Source: Hymenolepis diminuta (taxonomy: Eukaryota; Platyhelminthes; Cestoda; Cyclophyllidea; Hymenolepididae). From it: a stretch of 64,000 nucleotides of DNA. The notes below the pieces were generated by a model. The model was not told where the DNA came from. It did no database searches and worked only from the letters and a program-made list of their open reading frames with translations. Shown here in pieces: positions 12,301-27,300 of this stretch (the first letter of the stretch is position 1; each line of letters starts with the position of its first letter). Position numbers and translations under genes: made by a program. The stretch is taken from the NCBI GenBank assembly GCA_900708905.1, contig CAADRB010000013.1:690024-754023 (forward strand), in the 5' to 3' direction.

Positions 12301-15300
12301 GACCAATAAAAAATCACCATCTGATGTTTGAGATAGAGCAGACATGAGGAAATATTTGTTTAAATCTGAAATCATTGCCCTTTCAGCGCATAACATACCG
12401 AGTTCAACTGCGATACAATCTCTTGGATTCCATTGAGGGAGAACAAACTATCGAATTTCCATACTCACAATCTCAATCATACTGGAGACTCGGTGTATGG
12501 ATAAAGGAAAATTCGGTACGTCAAAATCTATCATCACTTTGTGAAATAAGGAAAGCAAAGGTTCATCATCCTTACCATCATTCAACCACCAAAAGACAAT
12601 TTTTTATCCTGAGTAGGCCGAATATCACCGGTATTAAAAGTGGAAATTAAGCGGTCTATTTGATATAAAAAAAGTGCGAGATATGACTAGCCCCAAGTGG
12701 GGTATTTTATTACCTCAGCACTGACTAATTTCTGACTCAACTCTCTGAACAATGAGTCGTCTACGTAATAAAGGAATGCATTTCAGTGTCATGAGATGGC
12801 TTATCTACCAATAAGTTTTGTTTTGAATCCATAGTTCAACTATTCAATTTTTAAATTGCTCATTTCTATAGAAGCCTCCAATTTGGAAGTTCAATAGGTT
12901 TCTACTTCGAGTAGGATTAGTAGTCAATCGAGCAATTATATTCAGACGGCGAAGGGGTTTGAGATATTAGTGCAATTCCCTTTTAAGATTCCTCTCATCC
13001 ACTTTAGTAGAGAGGATGTTGTCTGTATTTATTCAAACTTTAATCTTCGTAAGCAAAGCAAGATGTTCCCGTTGAGCTTACTCCTAGATATTTGAAAGGT
13101 ATCTGTTTGACTTTGTATTGAGTTATTCAGAAAGTTCATTACAATTCAGCCTTCATACTCTCCTGGATTTTTTCAGCTTTAGACCATGATAAAATATAGG
13201 GAAGCTTTAGTTCAACCTAATCCTTTTATCAAGTAATCTCATATTGCGGTTATAGCCCATCACTTTGAGTTTTATTAACTCTACCACTTTGAGTAAAGTC
13301 ATTCTCAACAAATTGTGGACTGCTTTCATTTCTCTATTTCCTGGGCCTCCTTTTGATTGACATAATGTAAGGATTCAGACCTCTTTTGATTCCTCGAAAA
13401 ACATTCTTGATTAAGCACAGTATTTAAGACATTTTCTTGATTATTGCATTTTCGATGTATTAAAATATATTATTTATTGTTTAGTCATTTTATTAATCTA
13501 AGCAACTTAAATATATTATAAATTAAGGTTTTTCTACACTGTAGTAAAGCCCTTGAAGTCAAGTTTCTGGCGCTATGACCTACGCATCTATCAAATACCG
13601 CTAGACCATAGCTGACTCAGACTCAGGGAGGTAGAAGTAAGATAGGAAGCCTTGTAGAAGTGCAGTTGCTACAATTCAGTTTACTATACCGACGAGACCA
13701 TATATGAATGCATGACCTCCTCTGCAGCTTTGAGCTTTGTTTGTTGGCATCCTCACAAATTTCAAAGTCTAGTCATAAGCACATTAAAGGCACGCAAGAG
13801 CTTTCATATGTAATATTTTGGTATTGCTGTCTTACAAAATTTAATCTTGGGAAGCAACTGACGTTGAATAACAGTAAGCTCAACAAATAACGAAGAGAAG
13901 GGGATCAAAGAGATACAGAGAGCAACGTTTAGGTATCGAAGAGCCATACTACATTTGACTTTTGAACTCAGTTTATACAATATTTACGAAATGGGCAGTT
14001 CATATTCCAAGATTCCAGTTTCATGATTAGCTCCAGGATTGCAGCAAATGCTTGTCTATAACGTTCAGTTCTTAGTGACCGATGTTATTCAATCAAGAAA
14101 TATCGATTTTTTCGATTCAATTAATGCTTTTCTTCCAATGGTTGAGAAGGCAAATGGTATACGCAACCTACGGTTTTAGCATAACAAAGATGAGGTAGAT
14201 AAAAGGTTACAAATAAAATGTATAAATTTTGAATCTGTACCCAAGGCATGTACCAAATTAAATTAATATCAAGTTTAAATTGTTTACAGGATAATCGTTC
14301 ATCCATTCCCTATTTTGTTGTTAGATAAGATGAAATTTTGCCCACCCTGTCCTCCTTTTTCGAATTTCTCCTAAACGAAGCGAGATTTTGCATTCTTTTG
14401 CTGCTACCGGCAGGAAGGTGGACACGTGTTCCACTATCAAACATCGTTTTACATCTCATCAAACTCACAAATTTGTAGGACGCTCAAAAAATAGAATAAC
14501 TTTTAAACACAAATGTCGTACATTTTGGGTTAGTTTACATACATATAATTTTTACAAATTTAGCAAACGTGGTTTGTACTTATACCTGCACTTTTATTCG
14601 CATAATACTATTATCATGAATGATCTAGTGTGTATAATTATATCCGGTCAAGCAAATGCACAAAAATTTGATCTGATGGGACGACGAGGAAATAAGTTCT
14701 ATAGAAATCAGGATTTTTACTCCTTCAATAATGAACTGTTATTACTCATTTGATTTATGAAAATGTCCTTTAAAGAGGCTGTTATTGAGTTTGAAGGATT
14801 AATCACAATATATTTCCAAAATTTATATATGTATATATATAAGTGTCAACTCCACATTAACACTCAATTCCGCGGTGATCGCAAGAGATTTATTTTAATT
14901 GGTGGATTTAGCTAAGTCAGTGGATCTAGAATGAACCTAAGTGGACCCCACAGTAACCCCAAGTTCACCGTAGCAATGTCCCTTTTCTTTGAAACTGTAT
15001 GGACACCACCTTTATGCAAGCTGGAAAAGCTGTCAAACGGTTACGGGATCTTACGCTCCTCTCTATCTCTCTTAGTCTCTCGAATCATCATTATAATTAG
15101 CTCAATAAAGTCAATAAGTCCACACAGCTCTTGTGTTCCACTTTTCGAATTGTCGATTGGTGTTATTAACTATCAGCTCTTGTGGCTTCCCCTACAAGTA
15201 TAATTTAAAAGTTGAAAATTGTGCGGCACTTCAACCACCCATATCTTCAGTAAGATTTAGGGTTACCGAAAATTAAGCAATCGAAGTTTCCAGTTGATCG

Positions 15301-18300
15301 ATGAGCCTAAGAAGCAGTGATTCTCTCAATAGACCAAAAGCATTGCCTTCTTTCTGCAAATACTCGCATAAAATTGGCAGCCCGGTGCTTTAATGTTCCC
15401 GCTCTGATCCCCTCGAAGTGAGAATTTTCGGTATTAAAGTTGAAAACCGAGTTCCTTGACTATTTACTCCATGAAAGTCGGGTCTAATTAAAGATTTCCT
15501 TTATATCTTGATAAATTTGCCTCAGGCAAAATTTTCCATATGCTTTCTTTTCAGTTCTCAATGGTAAATAATAGCTCAAAATAGGTTTTACGGAAAGAGA
15601 GCTAGAGTCACCTTTCATAGCAGTCTTGTTCTTACAAGCTCCGACGTGAGTATTCTCGGAGCAGTCAATTAATCTAGTTCTTGGCTCTACCAGAGAGTAA
15701 TCCTTGATAATAGAATTTATTTACTCTTTTTATATCATCGTCATAGTAACGAGACTCATGAATGTTGAACCTAAATGTGGGCCACATTTGCCTGAATTCC
15801 TTTATTAAAATCAAGGTGAATGCATCACTCTGCTATGGTTTGCATAATAAGAATTTCTAAAAGAATTTAGCGTTGTTTATTTGTTAAACTTCAAGATCCA
15901 CCTCTGTCCCAGTTGATAAGTTACGGGTCTATTTTCCCTCGAAGTCAGAGTAATCAATATTTTCAACAAGTGTGCTCGACTGACTTGTTTAAAATTGGAT
16001 GGTATGAGAATACACGCCTTTTATTGAACAAGAACACTTTCAACACATCCATAATATTGTTTGGTGTTGAATTCGCCTATTTGCTTCCTTGAAATGCTCG
16101 AAATCAAGGAGAAACGATATCAAGATCACTTCTTCGTATGTTTAGGGATAATAGAACGTAGGCGTACAACTGAACAGCAGTAATTTATTAATCGGTGACA
16201 AATTTTTGTCCTTTTATTCTCACACTCATGAAAAATATAAACACAACATTCCGTGATTGGTCATTAATAGGCCTGTTTAGACTCTATGAAGTGCGTGTAG
16301 CTCACGGCAAGCGGAAAAAGGAAGTGCATTGAAAAATGTTTCAGAAGAATGCATTTTGCCTCCTCTTATTCTCTCAATGCTCCATTAATCTGTCGTTGCC
16401 ACATTGAATTCCAGAGAGAATATTGTCAGATGTTGTAGTCTTCTTTAATTAAGTAATCTTCATGATAAATTCGTAGGAAAGATATACCAAGTGGAATATA
16501 TTTTAAATTACTAAGCAGTGTTGAAATCAGTTGGGTGGAGAAAAAGGTATCTCTCCTTCAAATAAAAAATTGCACCGATGAAAGTAATAGTAAACTTTAG
16601 AGGTTCAGTTCTGAATCCTTCGAGAATCTACTGACCTCTGTACTTATTTTGCAGTTTCATTTTATGTATATTTTTTTCTATTTTCTATTTTCAGATTAAT
16701 TTCTTCACAAACTGTCCCCAAATGCAACCCGCACCTTTCCATGAATCACACGAAGTCAAATTGTTGGGAAGGCCTCTATTCAGAGAAGGTGCCTCAGCAT
16801 TTATGCTCAACAGCGGTGTCGAGTCAGCTCCGATGTATTTCCAGGTAGATCTTCTGCGTTACCTAATTAATATGAGCTACATACATCGCATTAATGCTCT
16901 TAATGAAACCTTCATTTTATTTCAGGGCGTTCTGACTGAATTCACCTTCCATACTGGACAAGATGCTATAAAAGCTCCCTGTAAATCTGTCGAGGTAACG
17001 TTTTTCTTTTGTTTGATCCTTTTTTGGTTCTCCTATATTGATTTATCAATGGAATTTAAAACTTAAATTAAGAAAAGAGTAATTATACACATAGACATCA
17101 TACTCATATTATTAAGAAGTAAAACAGTTGACGTAATGAAATTAATGTCTACCCAACCCATCTGAGGAAAGAAAACCGTAAGATTCCTCCTAGTTTGAGG
17201 TAAGACACCACAAGCGTTCCTAATTGAGAAATTTAACACTAACCTGGCATATACTATTTCAATCGGTTTCGAAGTCTTGAAGGTACAGATTTTTACGCCA
17301 CCAATACCAGTGTGTATTGTGACGGTATGAATTGAAGTCATTAGACACGACATTTTAGCGTGTGTTTTCGGACAAAGGCACTTGATTTGGCTAATCACCA
17401 TGACTTTGACGGATGGCGTCAAAGTAATTAATTTTTCAGCTTGTAGCCATTATAAAGATCCGATATTACTCGCTGTGATTTCTTTAGAGAGAGGCGAATT
17501 GATATTATCTAGACTAAGCTTCCATTCAGAAGCCCAGAGAGAACGAAAATCGAAGACCGACTGCATAGAATTCCCAGTAAATCGGACTGAATATTCAAGT
17601 CTACAGAATTCTCCAATGCATACTTCTTACGCCAATGTCTGATATTTATTAAAATCTGAAGATTAAAATTCGACCTTCGCCTTATTTATGGAATTTTATT
17701 AATCCCTTTTCTTCTTCATAGCCAAAGCAAGAAAGCGGTGAATCAACATTGGATTTTGATTTTGGTTTTGGTAACGTAATTGTAAGCAATCCTTTGTTTT
17801 ACTTTTCAATATCCAGTCTATTTATTTATGCTAATCATACTAATACCTTAACATCGCTTGATTTGTCATTCTGTCTATGTTGTTTTTGCTGTTAACTTGA
17901 TGCTGTTTTATTTGTTTTAACGTTGTTTATTATGAGTTTTATTAGGTATTAAAGTGTAAGACACTGTCTGTATGTTACCGCTATTAATAGTAATCAGTTG
18001 TATCTCATTTAAGCATAATTATATTTTTTACTCCTTTTTCTCTCTTGCTCTCATCACCTTCACATAATAGACATCTCATTCACGAGTCACATCCATCAAC
18101 ACTAGCTCATCAAAACAAATAAGTAATCATTACTTCCCAATCATCGATCTATCCGACGGCACTGTTCGAATTTTTGATCCCAGAACATTCACTATCCTAA
18201 TGGATTCACATGTTAAAGATGGCCAAGTTTATTTCACAAATGGAACTAGTTTTCAACTCTGCGAGAATTTTGTGAAGGTTGACGATGATGCAGTTCAAAG

Positions 18301-21300
18301 AACTATCGTTGTTGACTTAGGCAGTGGGGACGTGGAGTTTCGTGATCTCTTAAACGGAAAGAAATCAGTTTATTCAAATGTCACAAGTGGCTTTCGGTTG
18401 AGACACAATACTCCTAGAGTTAGACCAATTCTTGTTTGGAGGAACGTTACCGCGATGGTTGATACCTGGAATGGTAAATGGGCAGTTAAATTTCCAGGCA
18501 CCAATGATTTCAAAGAAGTTGAGAAAATTGAAAATGGAATTATCTACACGCCCTCTGGTGAAAAAGTGCAAATTTTACTGAAGATTAAGAATCCAAAATA
18601 TGTACTCACTCTTGAGCCACATTGGGGAACGGTCAGTGTATACAGGAAATCAACAGGTCATCTCTATGGACGGGTAAGCTACACTCCTAGCGTTATATCT
18701 ACCAATACTCCAGTGGGGAATTCAATATTGACCAATCTCGGGGATTCAACTGGGTCTCCTATAACAAATTTAGACATTACTATGTCAACGGAGTTACCAG
18801 AAAAGGATAGTAATGAAAATAAATACTTTCCAGCAATTGACCTAACAAATGGAACGATCTACCTTTATGATCCCAGGCTAAAGAAAGTTCTAATGGATTC
18901 AGAGGTTCGAGATGGTATTGCTTATTTCAAAAATGGATCCGCTTTCAAAATTTGTGATACATTTGCCGCATTTGATGATCCTGAAGCTGCAGTTTCAGTG
19001 GTGAATCTAACAACCGGTGATTCATTTCTTTTGGATAGAAACAATGGGGCAAAAATCTACAAATCTGATGTTTTCAGAGGATTTCCTCAGCAGTTCAGTT
19101 CAACAAGAACGGTTGTTGCTTGGAAGAATATCAAGGTCCAGATTGATACTCGAAGTGGTGATTGGATTGTCCAAGATCCAGAAAGCGGAGAACTTAGAAA
19201 AGCGAAAGAGATCATCAATGGAAAGGTCATCATGTCTGATGGCAAAATCATTCCCATTCAACTGAAGATATACAATAAAGATTATTCTTTAATCCTAGAA
19301 CCTCTTATTGGGTCTCTTGGGGTTTATAGAAAGTCAGATGGTGAATTGTATGGTAAAATTTTGTATAACCAAAGAGATAAAAGAGATCTTGTTAAGACTA
19401 CTGCTTTTACTAGTATTCAAAGTACCACAACTGTTGTTCCTTTACAGCGAACTGAAGGTTTGACTGAAAATACACTATTAACTGATTCAGAAAAATCATT
19501 AGCTGAAGAAATTACGAGCGAAGATAGGGTAGCTGAAATGCTAACAGAACTTAAAACAACACCTGATAGCGACGATTCTCAGAAAAGTACAAGTTTTACT
19601 AAACTTAACATCGCAACAGAAAGCTCAATCGGTCAAGACACTAACGAAATTGACGACACCAAGGTCACCGATTTATCTACTGAATCAAGCAGTGGTTTGA
19701 CTTCTTCTATCTTTCCAGCCTCACAATCATTCTTCACTGTAATTGGCTCGGAAATTGATGCTGCCACAAAGTTTATTTCGGAAGTTGAAGAGAAAACGGT
19801 ACTGCCATCTTTTGATGAATATAAGAGGACTACCATAGAATCTGAAGAATCTACTGCAGAAAAGAAATTTGAAGATATGAAGAAAAGTGATGAACCCGAG
19901 ACTGCTAGCATTGAGCCGACAGTCGAGAATATAAAAGTTAGTATAGGAGGGAGCAAAATATCTTCATCCGACTCAATTTTCGAAGACACTCAAACTACCA
20001 GTGTGAAAGAAACTGAAAGTCAATCAGAGAGTGGATCAGAATTCATATCTATCCAAGACGGCGGCGGAAAGATTGTGACCGATGTAGAAACTCAATCAAC
20101 TGAAGTTGTGAGTGGTAGGGATACAATTTCTTCTACTGGTAAGACTACAGAGATCTTAGAGGCAAAGCTGGCCACTACTGAAGTGGAAATTTCAGCTGAA
20201 GAAATAGTTACAGTATCTGAAGCTTTGGCAACGCGAACAAAAATTCCATTTTCTGAAGTGACTGAACGTGTTCAAGTTAGTGAAGTGACAGCTTTTCCGA
20301 CTGTTCCTTCTGATATGGTTTCGTTCTTTATGACAGATAAGATTGGTCAGGTATTATCATCTGAAATCCAAAGCACTGGTGTTGAGAATACTGTTGGCGA
20401 ATTATCTACTGTATTGCCATTTACAACTAAAGCAATTCAAACTGAAATTTCGATTTCCGATAATATAATTGGTCAACATTTGAATCCCGATGCTGGTGTA
20501 ACTGTGGCAGGGAGTGTAACTCCTGAAATATTATCTAATACTGAATCTATGTATACTCTAACTCAAGATGAACAGACACTGGAAGTAGACAGTGATAAAA
20601 TAAACTCACTCAAGGGAAGCAAAGATGTTGGTACCACTGCTGTCCTGAATACTAACGCAACCTCTTCAAGTGAGAAGGAATCAAAAGAATCCAAGGAAAT
20701 AACCTTTGACAGTGCATCGATTGAAAACGTCTTAACTACTTCAATTCCAAGCGAATATGAAGACGAATCTGTCGACACTGAATCAAAAGTTTTTGGTAAA
20801 ATTGCGGATGAGATCTCATCAGACACAGTCCAGGTTACAACCGAAACAACTGTTGTGAATTCAAGAAAGAGTGAATCAGTATTTCACACTGTGTTCTCCA
20901 CAACTGAAGATGGCGATGTGTCTTCGATATCAATAGCAGATGAAACTAGCGAAATATCGTCTATGCCCATTTCTAAAGAAATGGAATTAGAATTGACGTC
21001 TGCAACGAGTTGCGTTACAACAGAAATTAGAACATATGTAGAATCTGAAAGCACGACCTCCGAAAATGAGGAACTTAGCGAATCAAAAAGTTTGGAAACT
21101 AGTGACTCTAATTCCAGTTCTGACGTAAGGGATACCAATAGTTCTGAATCTAGCACAGTTGAATCAAAAAGCGAGGATCAGGTCTCAAGTGTAGAAAGTG
21201 CAACTACAGAGTCGAATTCATCAATTGAGCTTGACTGGAGTTATGAAACATCATTCGACATAACCGGAGAGGAAATCAAATCTAATTTTACTAATGAACA

Positions 21301-24300
21301 TGATAGTCGAGGATCAGTACCTAATTCCTTACCTTTGGAGACCAGTACAGTTAAAAGTGCTGAAGTTACTATGTCTTTTGAAATTATGACCAGAGGAAGT
21401 AATATAGACACCACAACAGTTAAAGGTGAGTTATCTGAGATTGATAAAATTGAAAGTACTGCGGAGACGATAGACAAATTCATATCTTCTATTTCATCAG
21501 AATCTGAGGAGACAGATGTTACACAGGAATCTGAAACTACTCCAACTGAATTGACCACTACGGATCAAGAAACTAATGAGACAACAACTGAATCTGAGAT
21601 CGATTCAGGTCCTTTTCAGTTCTGGAACTCATTACTGACCACTTTCGAAATACTTTTGAAATATTTGACGTCAACTACTAATACTTATCAAATAGCCTCA
21701 GCTACTCCAATTCAGTCTGGAGATGGAAGTATAATGGAAGTTACTGAAAGCTTCAGATCTGAGACTAGTAATACAACTTTAACTCCAATCGAACTTATTT
21801 CTTTAGAATCGACTTTGAATAGTGCTGCTGATGGAATAATTGTGTCAGCTACTGAACAAAGTCCAAACCCTGAGCTTGATGAATCCGTGTCAACTGGGAG
21901 CAAAACTGGAAGAGGATATACAACAGTATCCTTTGAATCACAAGATTCTGAAGTAAGGACTAGTGGTCAAGAAACTAGTATGGCTATAACTGAAATCGGC
22001 ACAAAAGTTGAAGGCGGCTCAAAGCCTTCTTCAAAAAATGAAATTACAGACAAAACAGAGGAATCCATTCCAACTCAACCGAAACTGACTGAAAATGCAT
22101 CAGAAACTTCTAACACCTCAGAGCAAAAAATCAACTCCAATGAAGTTTTAATGGACATAACTTCAACTTTGACACCCATAAAGGAAGTTTCCTCTACTGA
22201 ATTACCAACCACGAAACTTGAAAATAAAAATAAGTCTAAAAATGATTCGCAAACTGAAATTCCAGTTATAGAACAGGTAACACTTGAACAAACTTTCACC
22301 GAAGACAAAGACAGTGATAATAACCCTCTGGAGAATAAAGGAACTACGACTGAGACAGAAATGGGGAAAGTCCAATCAGAAGCACCTACGGGAACAAAAA
22401 AACATTCTTCTAGAGAACAAAGTTCATCGACCAGGAGTAATGATCTGACACCGGTTGATACTACTGAAACAATAAATAATGCTGAAATTGCAACTTCGAT
22501 CCGTGCAAACATAAACGATGTTACATCTAAGATAAACAACCTTGAGGACTTTGAAAAGCCAACTGATAAACGATATACAGTAGCAACCACTACCTCATTT
22601 ACTGATAAAGTATCTGAAGTGGACAATGAATCAGGATTTGGTGTGTTTTTGGGAACTGAATCTTCATTAAAAGAAGAAACAACTGGAGAGGATATCACAT
22701 CATTGCCATCACTAGATAATGAACAAACAAACACTGAGGCAATATTTGATCCCGCTCAATCCCTCATATCTACAACAGAAAGTGAAATCAATTTTGTCAC
22801 TGAAGCTTCAGAAATACCAAATGCTGAAATTGGATCTTCTAGTGAAGTTTTAACGTCATCTGACAATGAAATGGTCACAGCGGAATTATTTAAGGAAACT
22901 CTAGCAACAAATACTAGTATTGAGAATGCATCATCTGATATGAATACCTATACTGAAACTAGTTGGACAGATTCGGAAGCTACAGAGAGGGCTGTGGAGG
23001 AAATATCAACCACTTCCCAACTGGGCATAACAGAAGCCAAAAAATCTTCTGGTTTTGAAGATAAAACGACTGAAATATCAGCTGATTCAGAGCAATCTTG
23101 TGAGCCTGATGCCGTAACTAAATTTCCAAGTAATGAAACTGAACTAGGCGTGCTATCAACAGAATATGTGAAAGAAGAAGATGTAACGACTATTTCAGAA
23201 GAGCGTGGAAGTGAGTTATCTACTGGACATTTAGAATCTGTGGGAACTGTGATTAACACAGAATCACCTGAAAGTACTACGTTAGCCGAACTGGAAAAGT
23301 TCAGTGAATTCGAAATACGCACAAATGACTCAACGGGAACTACAAACTCTGGGGCCATTGGCGGTGGAGAAACAGCTACCATTCTAGAAACAGTTTCCAT
23401 AGCTCATGAATCCGAATATAAGACAGTTGCATCTGATGTAAAAAAAATTGATGCCTCAGCGGAGGAGACACAATCAACGGATTCTGTAGATGAAACATTA
23501 AGATCGGATATCTCTACCGAAGTTACCGAAGGCAAAATGGAAAGTGGAGAAGAATTCACAAGTCAGGACATCAAACCAAGTGAAGTAATTTCAGAAAGAG
23601 TAAATACGTTAATTGAGGAGGAAGAAACGAATAACCCTGTATCCGTCACATATGAACCAGAAAAGTCGATCGAATTCAAAAGCGATACAATAATAGATGA
23701 AATACCATTTACTGAAGAGGTCAATAGTGAACAAACATCAGGCTTTTCAGAAGAAATTAAGAGTGAAGTTACAGGAGCTGGTTCGACGTTGGTTTCCATG
23801 GTAGAAGCTGACAATTCTGAGACCAGCAATGAGGGGTTTACTACAAAGGGCGTATCGACTGACGGAACCATTTTAAGTTATACACCAGCCGATGTGACGA
23901 AAAATGAGGAAATGAGCAATCTTCCGCCGGATACTAAAAGTGAAGGATCAATTACAAACCCAGAAACCACAGAAACTGAAAGCGAAGTGACTCCACCTTT
24001 TCAAATAGACAAAATAATTCAGAGTTCTGATATTGTTACTCTTGAGAAATCCGATGAAACTCAGGGATCTGTGGCGTCTACAACTGTAAAAGAACAAGAT
24101 TTAGCAACTGAAATTGTCACTATGGCAGTCAATTTAACTGCACAATCTTTGGATGTCCTTGAATTTGGTTCTGTTGAAGCCGTACCTGAAAGTACATCGT
24201 CGACTGAAACGACTGCAACTACGAAAGTCGGGGAATCTGGTGATTCAAGATTGGCTTCTGAAATCGACTACAAGACGACGGATTCTAATTCTATTAAAGA

Positions 24301-27300
24301 GAATGTAATAACTCCTGAAATTATTAAAGTTTCTTCAACCGAAATCTCAAATTCAAGCTCCTCCTACCCAGAAGATGTAGATAAATTGCTTTCATCATCT
24401 GCTGAATCAACAACATCCTCTGAAGAATCTAGCATGCATGGAGTTTTTGATGGTAGTTCAGTAAGCACCAATTCAGTATTGGATGAAATTGATGAAACAA
24501 AGTTTAAAGGAGAAACAGAAGGATCAGATTCTACTACATGGTCTACTTTATTATCTAAATCTGAAATAGAGCTGCTCAACACAGAAACTGTTTCAGCATC
24601 TGCGAATGAATCTACTGTTATTACTGAAGGATCCCAAATCATGATTATTGATGACGAAAAAGTAGTAACCGTGGAACCTAAACCAGGTGAAAAAATTCGT
24701 TTGACTGCAGCAACAGATCTGGTAACTGAAAATCGGGAATTTACTGATAAATTCATGGAGACCACAACTGACAAAGTGATGGCTTCCGAAAAAAGTGAAA
24801 TCGGAATAAAACCGACTTCTGAATCTGAATTTACTGATTTGGACATTACTCAAGAGACTTCTCTGAATGTGAAAGTCACTGAGACTACAACTTCAAAGGT
24901 TGAAGAGCTGACACCGACTAATGATGATACCAGACCTAAACAAAGCTCATCAACTGAACCTATCCCTTCAGGTGATGATTTGAGTACAGCATCTTTCATT
25001 GTCCCAGATGGAATATCCACGGTGATTAGTGATGCTGAATATGAAACAAATAACACATTTATGTCTGAAGATAGAGTAACTAAGATGGAATCTTTTGAAC
25101 CTGATGAAGTCAAGCATGTCGAATTTATTAAATCTGGTGAAACAATAGCTGAAGTGGTATCGTCCACAGAGTCTAAAGAGGATAAAAGTTTAAGTTCTGT
25201 CTTTTCAGACAGCACGTCTGCAGCAACAGCTGAAAGTGAGGTAATACAGACGATTTCGGAATCTGATACGGCGACTTCTAGCGAACTGAGAGGGTCTACT
25301 GATGTAGAAGATGCAGCAGAAAGCATAGATTCAAGCATAGATACGGTTGAAAAGGCAAAGGGTGATACAATATTGGAGACTAGTGATATATTCGATTCTA
25401 CTTTTACAGCTCAGAATTCAACGCTAGTTGCCGGAACTGGAGACACTGTAAAGACTACTGAAACCGAACAAAGTGTATTACATTCAGAAACTGGATCTTT
25501 AGTTACAGAGTCAAAATTTGATGGTGGTGAAGTATGTATGACTGCTGAAATCTCAGAAGAAATATTAGTAACAGGAGAACCTAAGTCTACTGGAGTAGCA
25601 ACTGAAGAATTTGTCAGTACCGAGACTGAAGCTAATGATAATATTGAACAGCTTATAACAGATTCAAAAGTGACTCAAATAGAAGATATTGAGTCTATTG
25701 AAGGAAATACCTCAACTGGATCGATTCATATTACCGAAACTGTTGGCACAGCCTTCAGTTCTGATGAACAATCTACAAAATCCACGATCAGTGAAATCGA
25801 AGGAATGGTGACATCATCTTATAAAGTAGTTACTACGTATGAAAGGTTCACTGAGTCAAAATCTACAATTTTTGATGAGAAACCCACAGGCGCTTCTTCG
25901 ACTGAAAGTGATGCAAGTGAATTGACTTCTAGCTCTGAGTCTGTTCTCGAAACGGAAGTATCAAGTATGTTTGTAAACCCAATAACAGCCGATGAATTCA
26001 ATAAAATTGGTGGTGCGAATTCATTTGTGGAAGCAACAGGTGGCTTTGAAAGATCTGAATATATTTCAACCTCTTCAAACATTGAATTAACATCAAGTTC
26101 TGAGACCGAAGCCATTGCAGAAAATTCAGCTACTGGTGAGACGACGCCAACTGTTAAAACATATAGCGAGACCATATCAACTGCTATTGACAAAAAATTA
26201 ACAATCAGCAGTGATGAAATTGGATACGAGTTGGACTCATCTTTAGAAACTGAAACCGCAAGTGACAATAACCGTGAAACAACTTTTAAAGACTTAGGAG
26301 AGAAATCTGCGGAAACTGCTACGTCTGCAACAGAAATAGGTGGGATTTCCTCAACCATAGAAGAAAACTTGAGTAAATCTTCGGAGTCTGTGGAGGTTGA
26401 AGCGACCAGTGATACAACCTCAGAGTTAAATAATTTCACACCTGATATTGAATCAACACCAGAAATGGAGAATGAAACCACCGAAGAAAATTCCTTATCT
26501 CCTGAAATGACTGAAGGTACGCAAACAAGCTTGGACCTAAGTACTACCTATTCCGCATTCACTGAAAAAGAGAACAGTTTGTCTAGCAATCCAATTGCTG
26601 AAGCAATATCTACTGGGGTGTATTTTGACATAGAAGCCACTGGAGAGGCAGAAACAACAGCAATCGGAGCAAAAATAACTAAGAGCACTGAAAAGGAGTC
26701 AGTTTCAATTTCAGAAACTGAAACTGAAAGTGAAAACCTCGGTGAAATAACTTTTGAAGGCTTTGGGGATAAATCTACAGAAGCTCCTGTAACTGAATCA
26801 GAAATGGATGTAACTTCATCAACATTAGAAGAAGGCTTGAATAAATCATCTGATTCCGCGGAATTTGAAGCGACAAGTGGTACAATCTCAGAAGTAACCC
26901 ATATCACATCAGATATTGATTTAACGCTAGAAGCGGAAACTGAAGTCACTAAAGAAAATTTTGAATCTCTTGTAACTTACGAAGGTGCAGAAATAAGCTC
27001 GGAACCAAATACCGAAGCACCAGAAACTTTGAGCAGCAATTCAGGGGCTAAAGCAATCTTTACTACAGAAGATTTGAATATAGAAGCAACCGATGAGTTA
27101 GTATCCATTGCTACAGCCGAAAAATTAACAACCAGCAGAAATGAACTTGAAAGTGAGTTGACTTTGTCCTCAGAAGTTGTAACTTCAAGTACAATGACTG
27201 AAGAGAATATAGGGGATAAATATACGGGAACTGTTTCAATTAAATCGGAAATGGATGCGACCTCATCATTCATAACAGAGGACACAGGTAGAGCGTCGGA

